From: Methanomicrobiales archaeon
GTDB taxonomy: Archaea > Halobacteriota > Methanomicrobia > Methanomicrobiales > Methanospirillaceae
NCBI GenBank assembly: GCA_012798365.1
Contig: JAAZNH010000160.1
Coordinates: 1-24,247, forward strand
Reading direction: 5' to 3'
Length of the DNA stretch: 24,247 bases
The notes beneath the pieces were generated by a model that saw only the letters and a program-made list of their open reading frames with translations, did not search any database and was not told the origin of the DNA. This document shows positions 1-7,833 of this stretch, piece by piece. Each line of letters starts with the position of its first letter. Position 1 is the first letter of the stretch. Position numbers and translations under genes: made by a program.

Positions 1-101
1 AACGGCCGGTCTTTGGGATCAATACCTGGGATATCTGGGGTGTTGCAACCTGTACGACAGCGGACGAAGCTGTTGAGCAGGCCCTCCTCTCCGCACCATG
101 A
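1..101 (+). CDS. C-terminal fragment of a possible TIGR00725/LOG-like protein (5' end outside window)
   Basis: The first complete codon is at base 3 and the reading frame closes at a TGA at 99-101, giving 32 visible residues beginning RPVFGINTWDIWGV and ending in a helix-like TADEAVEQALLSAP. The combination of a G-x-x-T-W-D-x-x-G stretch followed by a T-x-x-E-A-V helix resembles the C-terminus of the TIGR00725 branch of the LOG/lysine-decarboxylase-like nucleotide-binding family; this is a resemblance from memory, not a search. It lies 34 bases before dtdA on the same strand, so it may be the preceding operon gene. Another frame is also open through this stretch but gives an unconvincing N-terminal extension of dtdA. 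Confidence 0.45.
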   Translation, partial: RPVFGINTWDIWGVATCTTADEAVEQALLSAP

Positions 102-135
102 TCCTTATGACGGCAGCCTGCGCATATATTGCATA

Positions 136-1455
136 ATGCGCATTGCGTTGGTCAACTCCCGCCAGGATAAAGCCGGGGTTAATATCCGTATTCACCTTGA
201 ACAGCTGCTGGCAGATCCCGCCCGCAGCGAGAACCGGCCGGAGACCGTATACTCCTTTTTTGCAACGGATGACCGGCTCATCCACGCCCACGACATTGAT
301 ACCATGGTCGGGGATGCAGATCTTATTATCTTCATCTCCCGCCATGCGAGCGTCAACCCTGTCCCGGTCCTTACCGTCCACGTCACCGGAAACTACCGGG
401 CTGCAGAGCTTGGTGGGAGTCCGGAGACCCTGACACCGGCGGCGCCCGCCATGATGCAGGCGGTCCTCCGTTCCCTCGCCCGTAACTGCCCGGAAGGGTA
501 CCAGGTTGCCTATGAAGTCACCCACCACGGGCCGACCGGCCTCTCCCTTCCCTCGTTCTTTGTCGAGATCGGCAGCACGGAGAAAGAGTGGACCGATCCG
601 GTGGCCGGCAGGGCAGTTGCAGAGAGTATCCTTACCTCGGCCCCCCTCCGCCCCGTCCCGCTCATCGGTTTTGGCGGGACCCATTATGCGGTCCGACAGA
701 CCGATCTCTCCCTGAAAACAAGGGCCGCATTCGGCCACATCGCCCATACGCGGGAAATTGCGACCCTGAAACCGGAGATGATCCGGCAGATGCAGGCCAT
801 GAGCGGGGCCGTTGCAGCCTATATCGACCGGAAAGCGCTTAACAAGGGAGATCTCAACCGTTTACTATCCATGCTCGGTGAACTCGGGATCCCTGTGTTA
901 TCAGGAAGCGAGGTCCTCGCGATGGGCAGCCTCTCCTGGGAACGGTACCGTGCCATCCGGGAACTGGCTGAAACGATCACACCAGGCGCACGATGTTATG
1001 TCCATGGCCTTCCGGAATCTTCCGGAAATCTTGTCATTGTCCGGGCAAATCCTGATTTAATTGCCGAAACGGTCAAAAGCGATGAGCCGGGCCTGATTTC
1101 AGATCTCGATAATCTGCCCGTTGTTCACGTATCCACCAAAGATAACCGGCTCCTTCCTGATTTTATCAGCAATGAGGGCGATTCGCCCGGAATAATAAAT
1201 GCTTTAAATACATTGTGCGTAAAAATCATACGTAGTAAAGAGATCACTGCAACGGAGAACGATCACTTAGTAATTACCAAGGTCCGGTTCGATCCCGAAA
1301 AAGCGCGCAACCTCGGGATCCCGGCCGGGCCTGCCTACAAGCTGCTTGCCGCCGGTAACCAGGTTGAGGTTGACGGCAGGGTTATTACCCCTGACATGGT
1401 GTCCTCCTGCAGTGAGACAAGACTCCACATCCCGGGGTTGGAGAAGTATTCATGA
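136..1455 (+). CDS. dtdA: D-aminoacyl-tRNA deacylase (DTD2/GEK1 type)
   Basis: A 439-aa protein of the archaeal/plant GEK1-type D-aminoacyl-tRNA deacylase family, which hydrolyses D-amino acids from mischarged tRNA in the cytoplasm. Family-typical motifs are visible: an N-terminal MRIALVNSRQD strand, SRH at about residues 68-70, the HHGPTGLSLPSFFVEIGSTE segment starting at residue 130, and GFGGTHYA at 178-185, whose histidines belong to the catalytic/metal region in this family. The length is normal. The frame is open further upstream, but the homologous start is the ATG at 136, because the upstream 41 codons have no family character. The stop overlaps the ftsZ start by ATGA, so the two are translationally coupled. 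An AT-rich stretch just before the ATG (about 123-131) is too close to serve as its TATA box. Confidence 0.93.
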   Translation: MRIALVNSRQDKAGVNIRIHLEQLLADPARSENRPETVYSFFATDDRLIHAHDIDTMVGDADLIIFISRHASVNPVPVLTVHVTGNYRAAELGGSPETLTPAAPAMMQAVLRSLARNCPEGYQVAYEVTHHGPTGLSLPSFFVEIGSTEKEWTDPVAGRAVAESILTSAPLRPVPLIGFGGTHYAVRQTDLSLKTRAAFGHIAHTREIATLKPEMIRQMQAMSGAVAAYIDRKALNKGDLNRLLSMLGELGIPVLSGSEVLAMGSLSWERYRAIRELAETITPGARCYVHGLPESSGNLVIVRANPDLIAETVKSDEPGLISDLDNLPVVHVSTKDNRLLPDFISNEGDSPGIINALNTLCVKIIRSKEITATENDHLVITKVRFDPEKARNLGIPAGPAYKLLAAGNQVEVDGRVITPDMVSSCSETRLHIPGLEKYS

Positions 1456-2543
1456 GGTACATTGTTGAAGAGGCACTAAACAGGGCGAGGGACGAGCCAG
1501 CCAAGTCCACGCAGAATAACGAAGACCTTGACCAGATTCTTGCCGAACTCAAGACAGAGATCGCGGTAATCGGGTGCGGGGGCGGCGGATCGAACACCAT
1601 CTCCCGCATGATGGAAGAGGGAATCCATGGCGCAAAACTCATCGCCATCAACACCGATGCCCAGCACCTGATCCGCACCCACGCCGACCAGCGTATCCTT
1701 GTCGGCCGGCAACGGACCCGCGGCCTTGGCGCCGGCTCTATCCCCCAGATCGGGGAGGAAGCGGCCCTCGAGAACGAACAGGAGATCCGTGCCGCTGTCG
1801 GCGGCTGCGACATGGTCTTTATCACGGTCGGCCTTGGCGGCGGGACCGGCACCGGTGTCGCACCGGTTGTCGCGAAGGCGGCCCGCGAAGAAGGCGCCCT
1901 CACCATCGCTATCGTTACCCTCCCCTTTGCAGCGGAAGGTGCCATCCGCATGGAGAACGCAGACGCTGGCCTTGAACGCCTCCGGGAAGTGGCGGACACG
2001 GTCATTGTTGTGCCCAATGACAAGCTGCTCGAAGTGGTCCCCAAGCTGCCGCTCTATGCTGCCTTCAAGGTGGCCGATGAAGTCCTCATGCGTGCCGTCA
2101 AGGGCATCACCGAGCTCATCACCATGCCCGGGCTTGTCAACCTCGACTTTGCCGATGTCCGGACGGTCATGGAACGCGGCGGCGTTGCCATGATCGGTAT
2201 GGGCGAGAGCGATTCCGAGGACAAGGCAGCCGATTCGGTCAAGAAAGCCATCCGCTCCCCGCTCCTTGATGTGGATATCAGCGGTGCAACCGCAGCACTT
2301 GTCAACGTTGTTGGTGGAACTGACATGACCATGGAAGAAGCAGAAGGCGTTGTCCAGGAAGTCTATAACCGGGTGGACGAGAACGCCCGGATCATCTGGG
2401 GTGCCCAGATTGATCCGTCGATGCAGAACAAGATGCGGACCCTCCTTGTGGTAACCGGCGTACGGTCGCCACAAATATATGGTCGGAATGAGAAACTAAC
2501 CCCCAAAGTACAGAAACAGTTTGAGATCGATTTTCTCAAGTGA
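1452..2543 (+). CDS. ftsZ: Cell division protein FtsZ
   Basis: A 363-aa tubulin-family GTPase that polymerises into the division ring. The N-terminal nucleotide-binding loop GCGGGGSNT is at residues 41-49, the tubulin signature GGGTGTG at 129-135, and the T7 loop NLDFADVRTVM follows the LVNLDF segment needed for GTP hydrolysis. The C-terminal domain is complete (VVGGTDMTMEEAEGV region), and the C-terminus is short, as in archaeal FtsZ1-like proteins. The position immediately upstream of secE-spt5 is common in euryarchaea. Its start overlaps the dtdA stop (ATGA) and secE begins six bases after its stop, so all belong to one transcript. Confidence 0.97.
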   Translation: MRYIVEEALNRARDEPAKSTQNNEDLDQILAELKTEIAVIGCGGGGSNTISRMMEEGIHGAKLIAINTDAQHLIRTHADQRILVGRQRTRGLGAGSIPQIGEEAALENEQEIRAAVGGCDMVFITVGLGGGTGTGVAPVVAKAAREEGALTIAIVTLPFAAEGAIRMENADAGLERLREVADTVIVVPNDKLLEVVPKLPLYAAFKVADEVLMRAVKGITELITMPGLVNLDFADVRTVMERGGVAMIGMGESDSEDKAADSVKKAIRSPLLDVDISGATAALVNVVGGTDMTMEEAEGVVQEVYNRVDENARIIWGAQIDPSMQNKMRTLLVVTGVRSPQIYGRNEKLTPKVQKQFEIDFLK

Positions 2544-2549
2544 TTAAAT

Positions 2550-2759
2550 ATGGAAATTTCCAAGCCTGAAATCAAAACAGAGGTCCTCCATGAGGAGTTA
2601 TTCCGCAAATACCTCCGGGTCCTCAAACTCGCGCGCACCCCCACCCGGGAAGAATTCACCAAGATCGCAACTGTTGCAGCAGCCGGGGTCCTTGTAGTAG
2701 GGATGCTCGGGTTCATCATCTACGTCTGCTTTGACCACAAGGCGCTGCTCGGGTTCTAA
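2550..2759 (+). CDS. secE: Protein translocase subunit SecE (Sec61 gamma)
   Basis: A 69-aa protein with a charged N-terminal amphipathic helix (KYLRVLKLARTPTREEF, about residues 20-36), followed by one hydrophobic segment at about 40-62. This is the architecture of archaeal SecE/Sec61-gamma, which clamps the SecY channel in the membrane. The L-x-x-A-R-x-P-x-x-x-E-F motif is characteristic. It lies between ftsZ and spt5, the usual archaeal neighbourhood. The 5-base gap to spt5 indicates co-translation. Confidence 0.93.
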   Translation: MEISKPEIKTEVLHEELFRKYLRVLKLARTPTREEFTKIATVAAAGVLVVGMLGFIIYVCFDHKALLGF

Positions 2760-2764
2760 CAGCG

Positions 2765-3307
2765 ATGGTTATGACGCAGCCAACCCCTCAAGCAGCCCCC
2801 GGGACACCTGCGCCGGAAGCGCCGGTTACCCCTGAGGTTTTCAAAAATACCATCTTTGCCATCAAGACCACCTCCAAGCAGGAGCGGACGGTAGCCGACA
2901 ATATCCTCAAGGCAATCGAGACCAAGGCAACAGATGTCAAGGTATCCTCAATTATTGTACCGAACGAACTGCAGGGATATGTTCTGGTCGAGACACCGGA
3001 GAAGATGAACCGTGTCGAGCAGCTCGTTGAGATGATTGCCCATGCCCGTGTCGTTGTCAAGGGTGAGACAAGCCTTGCGGAAGTCGGCCACTTCCTAATC
3101 CCCAAGCCGGTTGTCTCCGGTATTGAGGAAGGCACCATTGTCGAACTGATCGCCGGGCCGTTCAAGGGCGAGAAGGCGGTTGTCAAGCGGGTCGATTCCG
3201 GCAAGGAAGAGATCACGGTCGAGCTCTACGAGGCAATCGTCCCGATCCCGATCACCGTCCGCGGCGACAATGTCCGTGTGGTCGAGAAGTTCTCCGACCA
3301 GAAGTAA
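2765..3307 (+). CDS. spt5: Transcription elongation factor Spt5 (NusG family)
   Basis: A 180-aa archaeal Spt5. An NGN domain spans about residues 27-110 (FAIKTTSKQERTVAD...GYVLVET), followed by a KOW domain (GTIVELIAGPFKGEKAVVKRVD, about 120-142). It binds the RNA polymerase clamp with Spt4 and couples to the ribosome. The first 25 residues are a Pro/Ala-rich extension (PTPQAAPGTPAPEAPVTPE) not needed for the NGN fold. An internal ATG (third codon) could also be the start. In many euryarchaea the next gene is rpl11; here a terminator follows and rpl11 appears only at 21801. Confidence 0.95.
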   Translation: MVMTQPTPQAAPGTPAPEAPVTPEVFKNTIFAIKTTSKQERTVADNILKAIETKATDVKVSSIIVPNELQGYVLVETPEKMNRVEQLVEMIAHARVVVKGETSLAEVGHFLIPKPVVSGIEEGTIVELIAGPFKGEKAVVKRVDSGKEEITVELYEAIVPIPITVRGDNVRVVEKFSDQK

Positions 3308-3321
3308 TTTTTTTTCTTTTT
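3308..3321 (+). terminator. T-rich transcription terminator after spt5
   Basis: Immediately after the spt5 stop codon there is a run of eight T, one C and five T. Archaeal RNA polymerase terminates on such oligo-T tracts without needing a hairpin. It separates the dtdA-ftsZ-secE-spt5 operon from the accessory genes that follow. Confidence 0.8.
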
Positions 3322-3415
3322 CCCTCCTGCTGACCGCTGAGGCTTTTGGTTTTTCAAGAGCATAAGACCCCATCAGCCGGATGATTGTAAGGAAATGGCA
3401 TAATTATCAATAAAC

Positions 3416-3444
3416 TATATAATGTCAACATTCCAATATTGACG
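3416..3444 (+). promoter_or_regulatory. TATA box fused to inverted-repeat operator (copy D)
   Basis: The TATA-like octamer TATATAAT (3416-3423) shares its last base with an inverted repeat: TGTCAA (3423-3428), a 10-base spacer with core TTCCAATA, then TTGACG (3439-3444). The same layout and spacing recur at 4294, 15038 and 15248. The position of the box predicts transcription starting around 3446-3450, about 65 bases upstream of the DUF1673/PH-like gene at 3511. The repeat covers the region between the TATA box and the predicted start site, where a repressor would block initiation. Confidence 0.6.
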
Positions 3445-3510
3445 TACGAACGTTTCCCTTTCCCGGCCGATGTCGGGAACCGGGCGGCAGACATACCATG
3501 AGGCACATCA

Positions 3511-4113
3511 ATGGCGCAACAGATTGCTGAAGTGATACGTGGGTGGCTGGGCTGGTGCCCGGACCAGCAGATGGTACGGATGAAAACGCAGAACACCGGT
3601 ATCCCCGTGGATTGTCAGAGCGCTTTTCCGGCACAGGACCGGAACCCGGCCTCTCCGGACCCGGCCGGGAACAAAAGAAACCCGCCATATGAACATACGC
3701 AGCCGGGATACCTGCTTACGGGTGCTGTGGGTGCCGTCGCCCTGTTCCTGATCGTGATGACGATCGTGGCTGGTCCTGAACCGGTTTCGCTGATCGTGCT
3801 TTGCATCATGCTTTTCGTTCTCGCGATCATGTCACGGCTCACGGTTTCTGTCAGTGAAACGGCCCTCCACCTCCGCTTCGGCCCGGTCGGGCTTGTCAGG
3901 AAAGAATGGCCGCTTCACGAGATCATATCGGCGACGCCCGTGGAAAACCCGTGGTACTATGGATACGGCCTTCGCTTCACGCCGCACGGGCGGCTCTATA
4001 ATGTTTCCGGGCGCCATGCGGTCGAGCTCCTGCTCGCATCCGGAACAAAATTTCGCATTGGAACCGATGAACCGGAGAAACTTGCTGAAGCGGTCAGGAA
4101 TGCAATCCGGTGA
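3511..4113 (+). CDS. Membrane protein with DUF1673-like N-terminus and PH-like C-terminus
   Basis: 200 aa. The first 35 residues (AEVIRGWLGWCPDQQ) resemble the N-terminus of the methanogen DUF1673 family, where a G-W-C-P motif is typical. A low-complexity Pro/Asn linker (about 38-65) leads to two adjacent hydrophobic segments (about 67-88 and 92-108). The rest (LHLRFGPVGLVRKEWPLHEI...FRIGTDEPEKLAEAV) has the strand pattern of bacterial PH-like (bPH) domains found after two transmembrane helices. Function unknown. It is monocistronic, sits just beyond the spt5 terminator, and its upstream region carries operator copy D. The combination of both domains in one polypeptide is inferred from motifs only. 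Confidence 0.7.
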   Translation: MAQQIAEVIRGWLGWCPDQQMVRMKTQNTGIPVDCQSAFPAQDRNPASPDPAGNKRNPPYEHTQPGYLLTGAVGAVALFLIVMTIVAGPEPVSLIVLCIMLFVLAIMSRLTVSVSETALHLRFGPVGLVRKEWPLHEIISATPVENPWYYGYGLRFTPHGRLYNVSGRHAVELLLASGTKFRIGTDEPEKLAEAVRNAIR

Positions 4114-4154
4114 TTGCATGACCCCCCGCGTGATGGAATTTCTGCCTGATTCTT

Positions 4155-4170
4155 ACCCTTTTTTCCTTGC
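4155..4170 (+). terminator. Possible T-tract terminator after the PH-like gene
   Basis: About 45 bases past the stop of the PH-like gene there is a CCC-TTTTTT-CC tract on the plus strand, suitable for archaeal oligo-T termination. No clear hairpin was found. The remainder of the gap up to 4290 shows no gene. Confidence 0.35.
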
Positions 4171-4293
4171 GGTCTATTTCTTCTCGCGGCCGGAGATTTT
4201 TGCTGAAAATTCCTGATCAATCCGCGTCTCCTTTTTGAATTGCGGTTGGATCAGTGTTGAAAAAAGTTCGCGATGAACGCCCGACACCATAAT

Positions 4294-4322
4294 TTTATAT
4301 TGTAAATATTCATATATTTACG
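4294..4322 (+). promoter_or_regulatory. TATA box fused to inverted-repeat operator (copy A), leaderless start
   Basis: The TATA octamer TTTATATT (4294-4301) shares its last T with the repeat TGTAAA (4301-4306), 10-base spacer TATTCATATA, TTTACG (4317-4322). An ATG follows at 4324, 22 bases after the TATA box, which is the geometry of an archaeal leaderless promoter. The same arrangement, including the distance to ATG, occurs at 15248 in front of the HTH regulator. It heads the ABC-2 transporter operon. Confidence 0.7.
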
Positions 4323-4323
4323 C

Positions 4324-4479
4324 ATGGTCAGTCACCCAAAAATAATTCAGATAATTCCTGATAGCTTGAAAAACGCGGTTGATGGGTACGATAATAAAGT
4401 CACAATTTTCGATCATTTCCACTGCGCTCCCGGGTCCCGGCTGTCTTTAGCAATACGGTATCGGAGGACCGGACTATGA
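4324..4479 (+). CDS. Small leaderless ORF, 51 aa, head of the ABC-2 operon
   Basis: An ORF of 52 codons starts at the ATG placed exactly where a leaderless transcript from the TATA box at 4294 should begin, and its stop overlaps the start of the ABC ATPase by ATGA. The product starts MVSHPKIIQIIPDSL and contains one Cys, one Asp/His-rich patch (FDHFHC) and a basic C-terminus (RYRRTGL). No family recognised. It could be a true small protein or a translated leader that delivers ribosomes to the ATPase start, whose own Shine-Dalgarno (CGGAGG) lies inside it. The reading frame, promoter position and overlap are what is seen; function is unknown. Confidence 0.5.
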   Translation: MVSHPKIIQIIPDSLKNAVDGYDNKVTIFDHFHCAPGSRLSLAIRYRRTGL

Positions 4480-5393
4480 TAGAATTTGATCATCTTTGTA
4501 AAGAGTACGACGGCGTTTACGCGGTCAATGATCTTACGGCAGTGATCCCTTCCGGGGAAATTTTTGGCCTGCTTGGACCCAACGGGGCAGGCAAAAGCAC
4601 TACCATTCTCATGCTGATCGGGCTGATTGAGCCGACATCCGGGTGCTGCAGAATTGACGGTGTTGAAGTTGCCTCCAACCCAATTTCAGTTAAACAAAAG
4701 ATCGGATATATGCCGGAAGATGTCGGGTTCTATCCCGGACTGACTGCGGAGGAGAACCTGGCATATTTTGCCCGGCTCTTCCGGATGGAGCCGCGGGAAT
4801 ATGCCCGACGCATTCCCGACTTATTATCCCTTGTCGGACTTGATGGAGTTACAAAAAATGTGAGTGGTTATTCCAAAGGGATGCGGCAGCGGCTCGGGAT
4901 AGCTAATGCCCTTTTAAACGATCCCTCAGTAATCATCCTTGACGAGCCGACAGCAAATCTTGACCCCCAGGGTGTTGCTGATTATCGCCGGATAATTGCG
5001 GGGGTTGCGGGCGAAGGAAAGACGGTTTTTGTCTCCTCCCACATTCTTTCGGAAGTGAGCCGGGTATGCTCTTCTGGCGGCCTCCTGTTGAAAGGTCGCC
5101 TGATTGCTCAGGGACGATGGGAGGAGATGAGCCGTCAGTTCCGGGCAACTGCGGAGCACGGTTTCACCATCGCGGTAGAAACCCGCGATCCTATGCCGCA
5201 GTTTTCTTTTGATGATCTTGTTTCCGCTGAGTTTTCTTCGGACAGGAGAATGGCAACCCTTCATGCCCGGTCTGATATCAGTGATTCCGTTATCGATGAT
5301 TGCAATCGTGCCAATGTCCGTCTTCACGGGATACGGCAGGAAGGGATGTCTCTGGAAGAGTTGTTCCTTGCATATTACCAGGCAGAAGTGTGA
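4476..5393 (+). CDS. ABC-2 type transporter, ATP-binding protein
   Basis: A 305-aa ATPase of the NatA/NosF/CcmA-like group that powers ABC-2 permeases. Walker A is GPNGAGKST (34-42), the signature is YSKGMRQR (132-139), Walker B is VIILDEPTANLD (152-163) and the switch His is H189. The Q-loop position reads YMPED, with Glu for Gln, common in this group. The last 90 residues are an accessory C-terminal domain as in NosF-like proteins. A Shine-Dalgarno CGGAGG lies 8 bases before the ATG. The two permeases follow at once, so the complex is probably one or two ATPase copies with a permease heterodimer. Substrate not determinable. Confidence 0.9.
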   Translation: MIEFDHLCKEYDGVYAVNDLTAVIPSGEIFGLLGPNGAGKSTTILMLIGLIEPTSGCCRIDGVEVASNPISVKQKIGYMPEDVGFYPGLTAEENLAYFARLFRMEPREYARRIPDLLSLVGLDGVTKNVSGYSKGMRQRLGIANALLNDPSVIILDEPTANLDPQGVADYRRIIAGVAGEGKTVFVSSHILSEVSRVCSSGGLLLKGRLIAQGRWEEMSRQFRATAEHGFTIAVETRDPMPQFSFDDLVSAEFSSDRRMATLHARSDISDSVIDDCNRANVRLHGIRQEGMSLEELFLAYYQAEV

Positions 5394-5399
5394 TCAGAA

Positions 5400-6560
5400 A
5401 TGGCTGATTCCGGAGTTCTTATAATTGCGAAAAAGGAGTTCTTCGATATTGTGCAGAGCAGGAAATTCCTGCTAATCCTGGGAATCCTGCTTATCGTTGC
5501 GTTTGTCGCGATCCTCAACGGAGTTGCAGAATACCAGGCAAAGCAGAACGAGTACAATCAGATACAGCAATATCTTCCCCCTGCAGGACCGGATGATTCC
5601 ACGTCCCTGACATTTTTACGGCTGAAACCCTCTGTGCTTCTGGTTTTTCATCAGATGAGCATGCTTGTGGGAGTTATTGGGGGATTTCTCGGGATTGCAA
5701 TGGGATTTGACCTGGTCACAAAAGAGAAAGAAAGCCGGTCGCTGAAACTGCTTCTTTCCCACCCCGTATATCGTGATGAGGTGATCAATGGGAAAGCTGC
5801 CGGGGGTTTTGCGGCGGTTTCCCTTGCGCTTGCAGTGGTACTTGCCATCTCATTATCTGTTCTTCTCCTCAATAGTATCGTACCCGATAGTACAGAACTG
5901 GTCATTTTACTTTTATTTTCTATTGTGACCCTGCTGTACATGTTTACCTGTTTTTCCTTCTCCCTCCTCATGTCTACCCTCTGCAGCGAGAGTGGAACGT
6001 CGCTCATAGGATCCCTTTTGGTATTCATTGTGCTGGGATCCCTGATTCCCGCAATTATCGTCTCTCCTGTTGTCATGCAAAAAATCATCGGGGATCAACC
6101 CGAGATGCCGGCAGTCATTATTAACCAGATGATGGGTCTTGCCGAGCTTCCGGAAAACCAGGTCCCGCTCCAGAATGAGACCGAGATACGAATGATGAAT
6201 CGTGACGTATGGGATAGTTACAACCAGAAAGTCCGAGACTATGGTGGCAGGCAGCTTCAGTACAGAGACCTCCAGTACTACATCTCACCGACTAAGAATT
6301 ATGAAAAGATAGCAACCTGCCTGACAAATCCAACCTGGATCCGTTACATGCTCTATATGACCATTGGGAACAGTATGGTCCAGAAAATCGACAATCAGGG
6401 ACGCAGGCTTTATGTCAGTATCGATTACAACCCGAAGATCGATTTTGATTTCCAAGGGATTCTCACACTGATTGTCAGTAATATCCTGATGCTTTTCATC
6501 CTTCCGTGGATCTTTTTCGGTCTCGCTTATGTCAGGTTTATGAGAATGGATATTCGTTAA
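5400..6560 (+). CDS. ABC-2 type permease, first paralogue
   Basis: 386 aa with the NosY-like ABC-2 permease pattern: an N-terminal amphipathic stretch (IIAKKEFFDIVQSRKFLLILG), a first membrane helix (about 22-42), a large extracytoplasmic loop, then helices around 84-105, 142-165, 174-197 and 202-223. A second extracytoplasmic region follows, and a last helix ends in FFGLAYVRFMRMDIR. The segment GFDLVTKEKESRSLKLLLSHPVYRDEVINGKA is the conserved cytoplasmic coupling loop. It shares many identical blocks with the permease at 6685, so the pair arose by duplication. The gap to the ATPase is 6 bases. Confidence 0.88.
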   Translation: MADSGVLIIAKKEFFDIVQSRKFLLILGILLIVAFVAILNGVAEYQAKQNEYNQIQQYLPPAGPDDSTSLTFLRLKPSVLLVFHQMSMLVGVIGGFLGIAMGFDLVTKEKESRSLKLLLSHPVYRDEVINGKAAGGFAAVSLALAVVLAISLSVLLLNSIVPDSTELVILLLFSIVTLLYMFTCFSFSLLMSTLCSESGTSLIGSLLVFIVLGSLIPAIIVSPVVMQKIIGDQPEMPAVIINQMMGLAELPENQVPLQNETEIRMMNRDVWDSYNQKVRDYGGRQLQYRDLQYYISPTKNYEKIATCLTNPTWIRYMLYMTIGNSMVQKIDNQGRRLYVSIDYNPKIDFDFQGILTLIVSNILMLFILPWIFFGLAYVRFMRMDIR

Positions 6561-6571
6561 GGGGTGATGAT

Positions 6572-6688
6572 ATGAAAGAGTTTTTTTCATCTATGTTTTA
6601 TGGTCGTCATGAAACGCGGATACCGCCATTTATACTCAGCATTAGTCCAAAGGTTCGGGACATGGTGTGGGGGTTTTGTAAATCATGA
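6572..6688 (+). CDS. Small ORF, 38 aa, between the two permeases
   Basis: The ATG at 6572 is preceded by a purine-rich GGGGTGATG that can act as ribosome binding site, and the stop overlaps the start of the second permease by ATGA. The product (MKEFFSSMFYGRHETR..., ending MVWGFCKS) is short, aromatic-rich and has no recognised family. The intergenic distance between two tightly packed duplicated genes would be hard to explain without a coupled ORF, so I list it, but it may only be a translational relay. Confidence 0.4.
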   Translation: MKEFFSSMFYGRHETRIPPFILSISPKVRDMVWGFCKS

Positions 6689-7833
6689 CAGATTCCGGAG
6701 TTATTACCATTGCAAAAAAGGAGTTTTTCGACCATATCCGAAGCCACCGGTTCCTCATCATGCTCTCGATACTTCTTGGTATTGCAGTTGTGGGAATCCT
6801 GAATGGAATAACCGACTACCACTCCTCCGTATCTGCTTACAATAACCTCCAGGTCACTTCCTCCGCAGACTGGGGATCGGACATCCCTGATGCACTCTAT
6901 CAGAGGATCAAACCCTCCATACTCCAGGTCTTCTTCCAGATGAGTTCCCTTATTGGGATTGTCGGGGGGATTCTTGGTATTGCCCTTGGATTCGATCTTG
7001 TGACCCGGGAAAAAGAGAACCGGTCGCTGAAGATCCTTCTAGCACATCCGGTATACCGGGACGAACTGATCAACGGGAAAGCGCTGGGAGGGATGGCCGC
7101 AATTATGGCTGCACTGGTAATAACGTTTTTTGTTTCCCTGAGCATCCTCCTTATCGCAGGAATCATTCCTGAGATAACTGAACTGCCAGCCATCCTGGTT
7201 TTTGGGGCAGTAACGCTCCTGTTCATTGTGACCTGCTTTGCATTTGCACTCCTGATGTCCACAATCTGTGAACAAAGCGGGCTGGCACTAATTTATTCCC
7301 TGATCCTCTTTGTCATCCTCGGGTCCTTTATTCCGGCAATAGTCATGTCCCCTCTTGTTATGAACCAGGTCATCGGCACTCCCCCGCAACTGCCTGACCT
7401 TATGACCGAGTTTAAGGATGATACCACAGATCCCGTGGTATCTGCTTCAGAATCAGAAAAACCGCATGAACATAATCGTGAAGCCTGGGATGAATATGAC
7501 CGTCAGACACAGGAATATGGGGAGAAACAGATGCATGTAGGAGACCTCCAGTTCCTGTTTTCACCCCAGAAGAATTATGAGAAGATTACTGTCTTTCTTA
7601 CCAATCCGGCACTGACCGGAACCTATCTGTATCCTGTCATGAGCAAAGGATGGGGAGATACCCCAACCAATGCTCAAGATGTCGGCGTTGCTGTGGTATA
7701 TGAAAAACTGGCAGTTTTTGACTTTTCCCAGACGCTTGCAATGATCTTCGGAAACCTTATTGCACTCCTGATCCAGCCGTTTGTTTTCTTCGGACTAGCC
7801 TATGTCTCATTCATGAGAATGGATGTGAGGTAA
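6685..7833 (+). CDS. ABC-2 type permease, second paralogue
   Basis: 382 aa, a close paralogue of the product of 5400-6560. It has the same start (GVITIAKKEFFDHIRSHRFL), the same coupling loop (GFDLVTREKENRSLKILLAH), the same helix spacing and the same end (FFGLAYVSFMRMDVR). The two differ most in the extracytoplasmic loop around residues 230-320, where this copy is richer in Asp/Glu/Ser (DDTTDPVVSASESEKPHEHN). This suggests a heterodimer whose external loops have specialised. It is followed directly by the NEW3-domain gene, with no gap. Confidence 0.88.
   Translation: MTDSGVITIAKKEFFDHIRSHRFLIMLSILLGIAVVGILNGITDYHSSVSAYNNLQVTSSADWGSDIPDALYQRIKPSILQVFFQMSSLIGIVGGILGIALGFDLVTREKENRSLKILLAHPVYRDELINGKALGGMAAIMAALVITFFVSLSILLIAGIIPEITELPAILVFGAVTLLFIVTCFAFALLMSTICEQSGLALIYSLILFVILGSFIPAIVMSPLVMNQVIGTPPQLPDLMTEFKDDTTDPVVSASESEKPHEHNREAWDEYDRQTQEYGEKQMHVGDLQFLFSPQKNYEKITVFLTNPALTGTYLYPVMSKGWGDTPTNAQDVGVAVVYEKLAVFDFSQTLAMIFGNLIALLIQPFVFFGLAYVSFMRMDVR

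Noticed and set aside
19..747. Long minus-strand ORF opposite dtdA
   Set aside because: Opposes a clear dtdA reading frame; the translated product is a low-complexity shadow with no start context.
1476..2474. 332-codon minus-strand ORF opposite ftsZ
   Set aside because: Antisense shadow of a highly conserved GC-rich gene; His/Asp-rich composition typical of such shadows.
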